Positions 44,016-54,500 of a DNA stretch of 64,000 nt are shown here, piece by piece; the stretch's first letter is position 1, and every line of letters begins with the position of its first letter. The translations under genes were made by a program, and so were the position numbers. This stretch comes from Candidatus Heimdallarchaeota archaeon (GTDB taxonomy: Archaea; Asgardarchaeota; Heimdallarchaeia; JABLTI01): positions 16,462 to 80,461 of the forward strand of contig JAGXNT010000046.1 of assembly GCA_019894765.1 (NCBI GenBank), read 5' to 3'. A model generated the notes under the pieces. That model searched no databases and was not told where the DNA came from. It saw only the letters and a program-made list of their open reading frames with translations.

Positions 44016-45713
44016 ATGCCTGATAATGAACCTCTAAGTGAAGATAAACAAAGTATCTCATCTGTCTCAGAAATAATTGATATATCACATGAAGAGCAAG
44101 AAGAGGATTTATCTGATAGTGCATTAGAGGAAATTCCTGAGCGAGAAAAGCTCTATGGTCGTTCTGTCTTATCAAATTTCAGCTTTGGGATGGTTGATCC
44201 ATTTTTAACTACTATTGCTGTTGACATGGGAATTTCTGGAAGTCAAATGGGTTGGTTGAGAGCATTAACAAATCTGCTTGGGAATTTTGTACAACCAGTT
44301 TTCGGTTATTTATCTGATACAATACAGAGGCGGACAATTTTCGTTGCTCTTTCAAACATACTTTACTCCAGTGCATGGATAATATTGTTGTTTGTTAACC
44401 AAATATGGATGATTATTCTCATGGCGGGGATAATTTCATTAGTCGTATCTATGGGCACTCCTGCTTGGGCAGCTTTACTTGGAGAAGTAGTACCATCGAA
44501 AATAAGAGGGAAAATTATTGCGAAAGTGAATTGGTTTTCCCAATTTTCATATATCGCATCAACGATTCTAGGTGGAATTATCTTAAACTATGTTTTTGGA
44601 AATCTGACTATAGGTTCACGAACCATTGAGCTAAATATACTACTAACCATCTCGATAGGATTGATAGCAGGTGTAATCTCTGCAATACTAATCATGACTT
44701 TCAAAGAAAAGAAAGCTCGAGATAGGGGTCAAAGACTTAATGCTTTACTTGATGTAGAAAACCGAAAATTAATGTTAAGTTCAGAAATCATAATTGATGA
44801 AGGTCCATGCGTAATTCATGAAGATATAATTATTGATAAAGATCTACAAAGTATAATCGCAGGCAGTCAAGATGTACTTTGTGTTTCCTCAGAAGACCAA
44901 TCTAAGAAAAAAATAACTTTGGATTCAACAAAAGAAAAACTTCTCACCAAAAAACCATTGAGTCAAAGAGTAACCATGATGTTAAGAAATAAAGGTTTCA
45001 TGAAATTTACAGTGATTTTTGCCATTCAATCATTTTTCATGTCTTATTGTTGGCCACTATTCCCATTAAGACAACGAAGTGATATTGGTGCAAATTTCGT
45101 TGAAATTGCTATTTTCTCTGTCGTTATGAGTTTGGCTTCACTTTTAACAATTCGAAATGCTGGAAGGATCTCTGATTTAATTGGAAGAAAACCTCAAATT
45201 TTCTTAAATCGATTAATCCTAGTTGCCATGCCTTTAGGTTATATGTTCGCAAGTCAAGTCTGGCATGTAATTCTTATTCATGCAGTAATTTGTATACCAC
45301 TTGGATTAAACTCAGCGGTTTTGGAGGCATATCTCATTGATGTTACACCTGAAGAAGAACGGAGTACATACGTGGGTTTTTACAATATGTTTTGCGGACT
45401 TATACTTTTCTTGGGTTCACTTGCTGGTGGATATATGGCTGATTTCTTGATGGGAGAAATAACAATATTTGGTTATTCACCATTCTTTGCTCAATTCCAA
45501 GCGATAACTATTGCGTTCTCAGTTGGATTTGTTGGTCGAGTATTAACAACAATACCGTTTCTCTTAATTAAAGATGTAAAATCCTTTCCCTATAAATTGA
45601 AGGATCTGCCAAGATTAATTTTCAAAAGTAAAAAATTAATCGCATTGATAGCATTGGTTTCATTTTTCTTTGGAATCATTTTCATCTATGTAGGTGTCTC
45701 AAGTTTCTTATAG
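44016..45713 (+). CDS. Major facilitator superfamily transporter
   Basis: A 565-residue multi-pass transporter with about twelve helices. The MFS A-motif appears as GYLSDTIQRRTIFV between helices 2 and 3 and again as GRISDLIGRKPQIF in the second half. The long central loop (about residues 230-320) is charged and unstructured. A 45-residue acidic N-terminus precedes helix 1. Substrate unknown. GGTG lies upstream of the ATG. Confidence 0.88.
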   Translation: MPDNEPLSEDKQSISSVSEIIDISHEEQEEDLSDSALEEIPEREKLYGRSVLSNFSFGMVDPFLTTIAVDMGISGSQMGWLRALTNLLGNFVQPVFGYLSDTIQRRTIFVALSNILYSSAWIILLFVNQIWMIILMAGIISLVVSMGTPAWAALLGEVVPSKIRGKIIAKVNWFSQFSYIASTILGGIILNYVFGNLTIGSRTIELNILLTISIGLIAGVISAILIMTFKEKKARDRGQRLNALLDVENRKLMLSSEIIIDEGPCVIHEDIIIDKDLQSIIAGSQDVLCVSSEDQSKKKITLDSTKEKLLTKKPLSQRVTMMLRNKGFMKFTVIFAIQSFFMSYCWPLFPLRQRSDIGANFVEIAIFSVVMSLASLLTIRNAGRISDLIGRKPQIFLNRLILVAMPLGYMFASQVWHVILIHAVICIPLGLNSAVLEAYLIDVTPEEERSTYVGFYNMFCGLILFLGSLAGGYMADFLMGEITIFGYSPFFAQFQAITIAFSVGFVGRVLTTIPFLLIKDVKSFPYKLKDLPRLIFKSKKLIALIALVSFFFGIIFIYVGVSSFL

Positions 45714-45787
45714 TACATTTCTAAACCGCACAATTAATATTTGCAGTGAAAAAAAGCTATTTTAATACTCAAACGAAGTATTATTTG

Positions 45788-45812
45788 GATATTAGATAAG
45801 GTTTCTAATATC
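45788..45812. repeat. Inverted repeat (hairpin)
   Basis: GATATTAGA (45788-45796) and TCTAATATC (45804-45812) are perfect nine-base complements around a seven-base loop, 75 bases after the MFS stop. Either a transcript-end hairpin or an operator for the next gene. Confidence 0.45.
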
Positions 45813-45951
45813 TTGTTATTAACAAAAAGTGAGCAAAAATTTCCTAGAATATACGGAAAATTTTGTCATAAGACTTTAAAACAATAGCACTAAGTAATAT
45901 TATACCTATAACAAATATTGTTATATTAATTTAGTCGGAGTTGTAAAATTA

Positions 45952-46683
45952 TTGTCTGCCAGGGTACCATTAAAAGATATAGTTCTTAATTGCAAAGGCT
46001 GTAATAAAGATATCAATATACCCATCTATGTAGACGATCTTAAAACCCAGGTGGGTGGGTTATGGCAAGTATCATTCTTGCATGATGATCATGTAATTAC
46101 TTTACTTTTAGATAAAAATCTAGCTTTAAGACAACATCGTTCATCTACAATCGCACGAACAAGCAGAGAAGAAGTATCTGCAAGGACTTCCGCTAGCGCA
46201 ACCGCTCAAGCCGCATCAACAGCAGCAGCTGCAACAGCAACTCCCAGTCCTAGAGCAGAAGCAAGAGCAAGTATAACTCTTATGCTTAAAACCTTCGGAA
46301 ATAATCTCGAGTATGTCATGAAGCCATGTATGACAGGCGAAACTGTTGTTGTGGTTGGTGATTTAGCTCTCATGGAAATCGCAATTGCTACTTTGAAGAT
46401 GTTTGTTCACAAGAAAGAATTACGAATTTGTTGGTATACAGAAACTTTTGTTGATCCTAGAGATTATGATATTATTGGAATCGCTCCAGGATTACAAGAT
46501 TACTACGAATCTGAAGTTACTCTAGATATCGATCAAAAGAAAGTCGTCAATGGTGAAGAATGCGATTATTGCCGAAAGGTCCTCAAAGGTTTAGATAAAA
46601 TGAACGAAACCAAAGCAGCAAATGAGCTAAAAGACCGAATTAAAAATGTTTATCGAAGTTTATTATGGATGCATCAAATTTAG
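45952..46683 (+). CDS. Unknown protein with Cys pair, Ala/Ser/Thr linker and C-terminal domain
   Basis: A 243-residue protein. The N-terminal domain (about 60 residues) starts with NCKGCNKDI and strands ending FLHDDHVITLLL. A low-complexity linker of Ala, Ser, Thr and Arg covers about residues 68-105. The C-terminal domain (110-243) is alpha/beta, with TGETVVVVGDLALMEIAI and a second Cys pair in CDYCRKV. TTG start after GGAG. I recognise no family. Confidence 0.6.
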   Translation: MSARVPLKDIVLNCKGCNKDINIPIYVDDLKTQVGGLWQVSFLHDDHVITLLLDKNLALRQHRSSTIARTSREEVSARTSASATAQAASTAAAATATPSPRAEARASITLMLKTFGNNLEYVMKPCMTGETVVVVGDLALMEIAIATLKMFVHKKELRICWYTETFVDPRDYDIIGIAPGLQDYYESEVTLDIDQKKVVNGEECDYCRKVLKGLDKMNETKAANELKDRIKNVYRSLLWMHQI

Positions 46684-46853
46684 CTGAAGAAGAAAGCTTG
46701 TTTGGTGTTCTTCCATGTTACTTTTATTTTTTTGTTTATATATGCAGACCTAGTTGTAAATAGCAATAATTTATCAATCTAAAAAACAACCAATTAGCTA
46801 ATATATAATAAAAACTTAAATGCATTTTGAAGAGTTTAATTATTGTGAGGAAG

Positions 46854-47138
46854 ATGAAAGAAGAAGTAAAGGAACTGAAAACATCAGTTGTAGCCACAAA
46901 GTCGAAGGGTAAACACCTTAATTTATTCCTAATGTATGCTACTTATATTGTTGTTTTTGTTATAATTGCATTTTTCTTGATGCTTTCATTTTTCTCAATT
47001 GAGGGCAAAGTTGTCCTGGGTGATATGTGGCCGTTCATTTTCATCGTTGTTGTTTTAATCCTTTGTAGTCTTGTAATTATTGAACGAGTAAGAACAGAAA
47101 GTAAGAGAACAGTACAGAGAGATATGCGTAGATTGTAA
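46854..47138 (+). CDS. Two-helix membrane protein, first gene of NADH-dehydrogenase-like cluster
   Basis: About 95 residues. A basic-acidic cytosolic N-terminus, helices at about 24-48 and 58-77, and a basic tail. GTGAGG precedes the ATG by a few bases. The stop is 17 bases before the next gene of the cluster. Position suggests a small subunit of the same complex, but the sequence alone gives no family. Confidence 0.55.
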   Translation: MKEEVKELKTSVVATKSKGKHLNLFLMYATYIVVFVIIAFFLMLSFFSIEGKVVLGDMWPFIFIVVVLILCSLVIIERVRTESKRTVQRDMRRL

Positions 47139-47155
47139 AGAAGGTGAATTTGTAA

Positions 47156-47485
47156 ATGCCGGAAGATGAGCAACCTCAGAAAAGAATAAACCAGTGGTTT
47201 ATCAGAGGTATTGGGGTAGTTGTTGCAAGCATTTTCCTTACTGTCATGACTTTTACACTTCTAGATTTACAACAGGGATTATTTTTTACAGATGGACCAG
47301 TATCAGAAGGTCTAGATTCTATTCCCTTACTTAAGCAAATTGGTCAATATTTATGGACTTTTCGAGTGTTAGATTTACTTCTAGTTGTAATTATTTTAGT
47401 TTTAATTATCATTTCAACTTACTATCTAATGAATTTCAAAGCACAAGTACTTAGAAAAAATCAAGAAAGAGGGAGGTACAGATAG
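47156..47485 (+). CDS. NuoJ/MbhE-like small membrane subunit (tentative)
   Basis: A 109-residue protein with helices at about 17-37 and 73-94. The phrase LKQIGQYLWTFRVLDLLLVVI is like the IGxxL...FExxSVLLL helix of NuoJ and of MbhE/MrpB-type subunits, but without the usual Pro/Phe/Glu residues. AGGTGA is eight bases before the ATG. Its stop overlaps the start of the next gene by one base. Confidence 0.5.
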   Translation: MPEDEQPQKRINQWFIRGIGVVVASIFLTVMTFTLLDLQQGLFFTDGPVSEGLDSIPLLKQIGQYLWTFRVLDLLLVVIILVLIIISTYYLMNFKAQVLRKNQERGRYR

Positions 47486-47889
47486 TGATTGATTGGACTG
47501 CTACATTTCCCTATATTCTTATTGCTTCTCTAGTGCTTTTTGCAATTGGTATTTATGGAATAATTACTTGTAAGAATTTTTTACGTGCAGTTTTTGGTAT
47601 AGAAATTTTGTTGGTCACTGCAAACTTACTACTATTGTCTTTTGGATTAGGAACTGAAGACTCATCTATACTATCCGACCCTTTTGCACAAACTCTCTCA
47701 CTAATGATAATTGCAGTTAACGCTGTTTTTCTAATATTAGGTTCCTCAATCAACAAGCTCTTACAAGAAACTAATGATGATATTTTAGATTTTAATTTTG
47801 AAATTGAAGATATTACTCGGGAAAATACTGATGAGGAGAAAGAGCAAATTAATTCATCTGATACACCTCAGGAGGAAGAGAAAGAATGA
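47485..47889 (+). CDS. NuoK/MrpC-like membrane subunit
   Basis: Three helices in a 134-residue protein. The family motif GIEILLVTANLLLLSFG includes Glu40, the conserved carboxylate of NuoK/MrpC. DPFAQTLSLMIIAVNAVFLILG corresponds to the MrpC-type helix 3. The C-terminal 35 residues are acidic and extra. GTG start with GGGAGGT seven bases upstream. Its stop overlaps the next gene's ATG as ATGA. Confidence 0.85.
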   Translation: MIDWTATFPYILIASLVLFAIGIYGIITCKNFLRAVFGIEILLVTANLLLLSFGLGTEDSSILSDPFAQTLSLMIIAVNAVFLILGSSINKLLQETNDDILDFNFEIEDITRENTDEEKEQINSSDTPQEEEKE

Positions 47890-49805
47890 GTGGATTACTG
47901 TTAGCTGCTCTTTTAATCATTATTCCTGCGGTTGGAGCCTTAGTCGGTTTGCTTCTATCCCAACTCGAAGATTCCGTAGCAGCTGAGGGTAAAACAAGGG
48001 ATTGGATGTTGTTTATTTTAATCTTTTTACCAACAGCAATTATTTCCATTATCTTGCTTACATATCTCAGAAGTAGCAGTTCTTTCTCAATAGCTTGGTT
48101 ACCAGGTATTGAGATAGGATTACACTTGAGCAGATCATCTATCATATTTGCTTGTATAATCGCAAATTTCAGTGCTTTAATTGCCCTTTACTCAATTTCA
48201 TTCATGAAATTCGATCGGTATAGAACTCAATACTGGTTCTTCTATCAATTAACAATAGCTGCAATGATGATGGGAGTCTTCTCCAATAATCTCTTCTGGT
48301 TGTTTGGTGGATTCGAGGTCGCATCGATTGGCGCTTTCTTTTTAATTTCTCATTGGCATCGAAAAACCGGAGAAGAAGGTCAAAAAGCAGGGAAAGCAGC
48401 AATACGTTACTTAATTATAAGTATCTGTGGAGATATTTTTCTTCTTATTGGATTCGGATTAATTTTAGTTGCTTTCAACACCTCATTATTAGGAGAACTT
48501 TTCAATAAATGGGTTGCAGAACCAATTAATATTTTAGGGAAATCAAGCACTTCAACAAGAACTATTATCACATTTTTCTTAGTCTTAGGAGCTTTGATTA
48601 AATCGGCTCAAATTCCTATTTTATTGTGGCCATTAAGTGGCAAAAGTAAGGATTATGACCTAGCAAAATCACCAATAACCGTTGCTGCTTTTCTAGTAGC
48701 TGTAACAGCTGGTAATATTGGTTTGTTTATTTTGAGTGTTTTTCAACCAATCTTTTCGACAACGATGAATGAAATTGGAACAGGCATCCCTCTCTTTAAT
48801 TCTATGCCGTTTATCCTAATAGGATGGTTTGCCATTTTAACACTGATAGTTGCTATCGCATTAATGTTAACTACTGATAATATCAATCGAATTGCTATCT
48901 CTGCTGCAATAGCTCAGTTGAGTTTTTCATTCATTGGATATAGTGCTGGAAATTCTTTAGGATACGCTTCATCAATATTTCATTTAGTAACAAGCATTCC
49001 CGCCAGTCTCGCAGTTTTTGTTCTCATGGGTATAATAATTGAATCAATACGAATAGGAGATATCTCACGTCTGGGGGGATTAAAAAACCGATACCCATCG
49101 TTATTCATAGTAGGCATAATATCAATACTAAGCTATTCAGGTTTCTTTCCATTTGGTACTCACTTCAGTTTAGATATGATATTTCAAGCACTACTCATAA
49201 GTAGCATTCCATCAAGTAAGGTTATCTTAGTGATTACCTTCATATGTTCAGTTTTACTTGTTTTAGCAATAACAAAACCAGTTATGAAATTGTTTAATGG
49301 GAAATTAGAAGGTGATTTATCAACTCGACAATTAAACAGAACTTCAATTTCTGTGGAATTTTTGGCTATAGGATGGGCTGCGGTATCAGGCCTCTTACTA
49401 ATACTCACAGGGTATCCAAATCCAAGATTCGTTTCACTCTTACTCGATCAAAATGTTTCCTTGGGTTATGATTCCCCATTGTTTAGCAATTGGATTGTGT
49501 CAATATTATACTTAGTTCTTGGAATTTGTGTATTTATTACAACAATGATATTATATCGTGATGGAAAAGCATCGATGCTAGATAAAATAAGAAACACGAA
49601 ATTTGTAGGTTCAACCAGGAAATTCTTTGCAAATGGAATGTATCTTGATAATGTATATGAAGTATCTGTTTTCCAACCAATTAATTTCTTAAGTAGATTC
49701 TTTACTTGGGTTCGAATCAAAGCTCCATTCGCAAGTATAATTTGGGCTGTCTTAGCCTTAGCATTACTAGTATCAATTTTTGCTATATTAGGAGGAGGAA
49801 TATAA
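47886..49805 (+). CDS. NuoL/MrpA-like proton-conducting antiporter subunit
   Basis: A 639-residue protein with about fourteen to fifteen helices. The key channel residues are kept: Glu144 in WLFGGFEVAS (helix 5) and Lys239 in GALIKSAQIPILLWP (helix 7, nine residues before the Trp). The histidine-rich HAATMV segment of classic NuoL is replaced (PITVAAFLVAVTAG). It overlaps the NuoK-like gene by four bases and the next gene starts three bases after its stop. The absence of a peripheral arm favours an Mrp-like sodium/proton antiporter or a divergent complex I. Confidence 0.9.
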   Translation: MSGLLLAALLIIIPAVGALVGLLLSQLEDSVAAEGKTRDWMLFILIFLPTAIISIILLTYLRSSSSFSIAWLPGIEIGLHLSRSSIIFACIIANFSALIALYSISFMKFDRYRTQYWFFYQLTIAAMMMGVFSNNLFWLFGGFEVASIGAFFLISHWHRKTGEEGQKAGKAAIRYLIISICGDIFLLIGFGLILVAFNTSLLGELFNKWVAEPINILGKSSTSTRTIITFFLVLGALIKSAQIPILLWPLSGKSKDYDLAKSPITVAAFLVAVTAGNIGLFILSVFQPIFSTTMNEIGTGIPLFNSMPFILIGWFAILTLIVAIALMLTTDNINRIAISAAIAQLSFSFIGYSAGNSLGYASSIFHLVTSIPASLAVFVLMGIIIESIRIGDISRLGGLKNRYPSLFIVGIISILSYSGFFPFGTHFSLDMIFQALLISSIPSSKVILVITFICSVLLVLAITKPVMKLFNGKLEGDLSTRQLNRTSISVEFLAIGWAAVSGLLLILTGYPNPRFVSLLLDQNVSLGYDSPLFSNWIVSILYLVLGICVFITTMILYRDGKASMLDKIRNTKFVGSTRKFFANGMYLDNVYEVSVFQPINFLSRFFTWVRIKAPFASIIWAVLALALLVSIFAILGGGI

Positions 49806-49807
49806 TC

Positions 49808-51400
49808 GTGGCCGCAATTTCACTTAACTTCATGATGATTTTCCTTGTTATTCTTCCATTCATTATTGCAATTATTATATTTGGCTTCAGAAAGTGGTTG
49901 AAGAATTTCGCAGGAGAAATAGGAGCGGCTACAATAATTGCTGTTGTAGCATTAATTGCAGCATTAAATTATGCCTTAAAATCAAATCCCTCTACAAATA
50001 TCATATATGGAATTTATGATACTTCAAAAGGAACAGATTATGGTCCACCTTTAGGCGTGCAATTAAGATTTGATGGTTTCACAAGTTGGTTCCTTTTAAT
50101 CATAAATATTGTAATAGTATTCATTTTTATTTACGAAGCAACAAAACAAAGAGAAAAACCAGAAGGCCCTATCCATATAAGTCTGCTTCTGTTCATAACT
50201 GCAGGGATAAATGGAGTAATGATTGCTAACGACTTCTTTACTTTATTTTTGAGTTGGGTTATAATTGGGATTGCCATCATTTCACTAATTACTTTTAGAC
50301 GACGTGCTATTGATCTAAAAGAAGGTGGTATTAGATCATACATTTCAATTGGTCTAAGTATTTCTTTCATCCTGCTCGCAGTCGTTTTATGTTATGGTGT
50401 ATTTGGTACTTTGAATTTTGATGTAATTAAAAACAATGGTTCAATATTAGCTTCTACTCGAATACAAAACCTAACTCTAGTTCTCTATACAATAATAGCT
50501 CTTGTTATAGTGGGCTTTGGATTGTTTGCTAATATTTTCTTACTTAATCTGTGGATGCCTAAAGCGATTGAATATTCTCCTGCTAGTACTCAAGTAATCA
50601 CAACTGGTATTACTAGTAGTATTGCTTTGCTTTCTATTTTCAAGGTGTTGTTTTCCTTCTTTAATCCTGAAAGTTTTGTAGGAATGGCTTATCCTCAAGT
50701 ATTAGCTGTCATAGGTATACTTACTGCATTAGAAGGAGCAGTTCTTATAATTTATCAAGTAACTAGAAAGGATCAAGATAAAGCTAGTTTAACAAAAATC
50801 ATAATCTATTCAGCTGTTGTAAACATCGGAATTGCGCTTACTGGAATGTCATTAGGTGGTTTTACAATTGAACTTGGAAGTGAAGGCATCTTTCACTTAA
50901 GTGATATTATCGGTTATAGTGCTTTGCAATTGATTAATCTAGCAATAACTATGTTTCTTACTCTTACTGCAAAAGAACGATTAGTTTCTAAGAGCGGGAG
51001 TGAAAAATTATTTGCTTTAAGGGGTTCTGCGAAAGATTATCCATTAACCGTTTTCATGTTAATTATTGGATTATCTTCCACTATTGGTTTACTCCCAACA
51101 TTTGGAGGAGTAAACATCTATATGCTTGTTTTCTCCTTGATACAATTGAATTTTATTGGCTATGCAATCTTTATTGTTCTCATACTCGTATTGATGTTAA
51201 TTGGTTATCTTATGGTTTTCAAATTCTTAATATTTGATAAACCAACAACAGAATCAAGTTTTGGTGGTAATTTAAGTCAGGATCTCTCGTTACATACATT
51301 TTTAGGAATACTAATTGCTCTTGGATTAATTTTATTCGGCTTAATACCTTCCATTATTAGTAATAATATTCTGGAAAATATCAGCTTAATGCTACCTTAG
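49808..51400 (+). CDS. NuoM/MrpD-like subunit with degenerate channel residues
   Basis: A 530-residue protein with about fourteen helices, placed in the antiporter family by overall layout (ending with a long hydrophobic stretch and ILEN). I set the start at GTG 49808 because GAGGAGG lies upstream. The longer reading overlaps the NuoL-like gene. Where the family has Trp-Glu in helix 5 this protein has W150-V151, and where it has the helix 7 Lys it has F240 (nine before W249). Both charged residues needed for proton transfer are thus missing. It may be a structural or regulatory subunit of the same complex. Confidence 0.82.
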   Translation: MAAISLNFMMIFLVILPFIIAIIIFGFRKWLKNFAGEIGAATIIAVVALIAALNYALKSNPSTNIIYGIYDTSKGTDYGPPLGVQLRFDGFTSWFLLIINIVIVFIFIYEATKQREKPEGPIHISLLLFITAGINGVMIANDFFTLFLSWVIIGIAIISLITFRRRAIDLKEGGIRSYISIGLSISFILLAVVLCYGVFGTLNFDVIKNNGSILASTRIQNLTLVLYTIIALVIVGFGLFANIFLLNLWMPKAIEYSPASTQVITTGITSSIALLSIFKVLFSFFNPESFVGMAYPQVLAVIGILTALEGAVLIIYQVTRKDQDKASLTKIIIYSAVVNIGIALTGMSLGGFTIELGSEGIFHLSDIIGYSALQLINLAITMFLTLTAKERLVSKSGSEKLFALRGSAKDYPLTVFMLIIGLSSTIGLLPTFGGVNIYMLVFSLIQLNFIGYAIFIVLILVLMLIGYLMVFKFLIFDKPTTESSFGGNLSQDLSLHTFLGILIALGLILFGLIPSIISNNILENISLMLP

Positions 51401-51532
51401 GAAAAAATGATCGCACAAAAAGATGATAAGGGAATAATACTAGACTTCTTAAAGCAAAATTAGAATATTTACTATGCTATTTGTTTGCTGAAAATCGTAA
51501 GTAATTATAGAGACTATTGTTGTGATAAAAAA

Positions 51533-54500
51533 TTGGAAATAATTGCCTCCGATGAAATGAAAGCATATTTTCAAAGATTGGAAGACGAAGTTATAGTTCT
51601 TTACAATGTGGCAGAGCAAGCAAGAGAAAAAGGATTAGATCCAGAATTAGGACCAGAAATCCATTTAGCTAAAGATGTTGCGGGAAAAGTAGAAGGATTA
51701 ATGGAAATAAAAGGGATAGCTGATAGGATTCGATCTTTAGGATTACAAATGGATCGGGAAAATGTTGCTTTTAAAATAGCTCAAGAAATAGCAGAAGGGA
51801 AACTTATAGGTAATGCCTCAGAAGAACAAAAAGCTGACTCAGCCATTCGAGCAGCACTTGCAATTCTAACAGAAGGTGTCACAGCTGCTCCATTAGAAGG
51901 CATTGCCAAAGTAAAGATCAAGCGGAATGATGATAATACTAGATATTTAGCTATTTACTTTGCAGGACCAATTAGAGCAGCAGGCGGAACAGAGGCAGCT
52001 CTTACTGTTTTAATTTCAGATCATGTAAGGAAAACATTAGGTTTATCTCGATATAAGGCTACAAGACAAGAAATGAAACGATTTGTTGAGGAAATCGATC
52101 TATATAATCGAGTCATGCATTTACAAAGCCCTACAACAGCAGATCAAATTGAAAAAGCTGTTAAAAATCTCCCGGTAGAAGTAACCGGAGAAAGCACCAA
52201 TCCTGAAGAAGTATCTGCATTTAGGGATATTCCTCGAATAGAAACGAATAGTCTCAGAGGAGGAGCTTGTTTAGTTTTAAATGATGGAATAATCGGTCGT
52301 GCAATGAAGATATTAAGAACTGTTAATGCAGTCGGGTTGACTGACTGGGATTGGTTAAATGATCTAAAAGCTACCGTAGCAAAAGCACAAGATGATCAAG
52401 AAAAGGAAGAACAAAAAGCAAAAACACAACCATCTTATGGTTATATTAAGGATGTAATTTCAGGCAGACCAATATTTTCACATCCATCACAACCCGGTGG
52501 ATTCAGGATAAGATATGGTCACTCAAGAAATACCGGATTAGCAGGTATTGGAATCCATCCTGCAACTATGAAAGTGGTAATGGAATTCTTAGCACCTGGT
52601 ACACACATTCGAACTGAAAGACCTGGGAAGGGAAGTGTTGTTATGCCTGTGGATACCATAGATGGTCCTATTGTGTTACTGAAAGATGGGACCGTTTTAC
52701 GTTTAGAGACTTACGAACAAGCAGAGCACTACTTCAAAAAGATTAAAGAAATCTTATTTTTGGGCGATTTGTTAGTAGGATTTGGTGAGTTCTTAGAGAA
52801 CAATCATCCTTTAATCCCATCAGGTTTTGTTGAAGAATGGTGGGTTTTGTATTTAGAATCCAGAATAAAAATACGTTGTGATAATGACCTTGACATTACT
52901 GCAAAAACTGTTGGGTTAACTATCGAGCGCCTACGTGAATTCTTGAATCATCCAATTACCACAAAGCCAACACAAGAGGAAGCTTTGAATTTCTGTTTTG
53001 AATTATTACTTCCATTGCATCCCTACTATACTTATGCTTGGCATGATATTTCATTTGATGAATTTTTCGAGCTAAGAGATCAGATACTGAAGAACAAAAT
53101 CACTGATAAACAAAAAATATCTCAAATCTCTGATAATCCAGCTGCAATTATACTTAAGCGAGAATTCTCTGCTAAGAGATTTTTAGAGCAAATTGGTCTT
53201 CCACATAGAGTGAAGGATGGCTGTGTTGTTATTGAAGAAAACAATCTAATAATTGAACACTGCATGCAATTGGAAAATAATGACATAGATCCCACAAAAA
53301 TAGAGAGAACAGCAGGACCCCCATTCGAATATATTGTTCCCTTTGAGATTAAAATGAAAAATCCCATATACTCTGGTGCAAGAATGGGCAGACCGGAAAA
53401 AGCAAAAGAACGAAAAATGAATCCTCCTGTACACACACTCTATCCTCTCGAGATGGAAGGCGGGGGAAATAATAGATTAATCTTGGAAGCAGGGAAGAAG
53501 AAAGAAATTGAGGTAACTGTAATTCAACGTGAATGCAAAACTTGTAGTATAATTACTCATCTTGCTAGTTGCCCGAATTGCCATAGAGGAACAGAAGTGA
53601 TAAGAAGTTGCCCAATCTGTGGGTATGAAACTAAAGACACTTTTTGTAAGGAATGCAAACGTCCAACAGTTACCTATACTACTAGAATGGTAAATATCGA
53701 AGAAGAAATTACTCGAGTGAAAAGAGTATTAGGAGGTTCCATTCCACCAAAAACAAAAGGTGTAAAGAAATTAATGAATCGAACCCGCGTTCCAGAAATA
53801 TTAGAAAAGGGGTTTCTTAGAGCAAGACATGGTTTGAATGTATACAAAGATGGAACAATACGATTTGATTCTACTGATATACCCTTAATGCACTTTAAAC
53901 CAAGAGAAGTTAATGCAACTCTAGAACAATTAAGTAAATTAGGCTATAATGAGGATGTTAATGGTGAACCATTAACAGATGAAGAACAAATCTGTGAATT
54001 GAAAATTCAAGATGTAGTTTTAAACATAGATAATGGTGAATTTCTCGTCAGAGTTTCGAAGTATGTTGATGATTTACTAGAATCTGTGTACGGTTTACCT
54101 CGATTCTATAATATTACCCGAATAACTGATATGATTGGACATTTAATTATCGGTCTAGCTCCTCACACTTCCTCTGGGATAACAGGCAGAGTAATTGGAT
54201 TCACTAGTGTCAAAGGAAATTTAGCTCATCCCTATTGGCATGCTGCGAAACGAAGAAATTGTGATGGAGATGAAGACGCAGTTATTTTAATGCTTGAGGG
54301 CTTTCTAGATTTTTCAAAACAATTTTTGCCTATAACTAGAGGGGGTTCAATGGATGCTCCTCTAACTTTGGGATTATTACTTAATCCTTTAGAAGTTGAT
54401 GATGAATCTCATGCTGTGGATTGTACTCGAAGATATCCTTTGGAATTTTATGAACAATCCTTTAAATTTATTGAATCGAAAAAAATAGCTCAAATCATAG

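Noticed and set aside
49706..49807. Extension of the NuoM-like gene into the NuoL-like gene
   Set aside because: A GTG at 49808 with GAGGAGG upstream is a better start, and the extension is the NuoL-like tail read in another frame.
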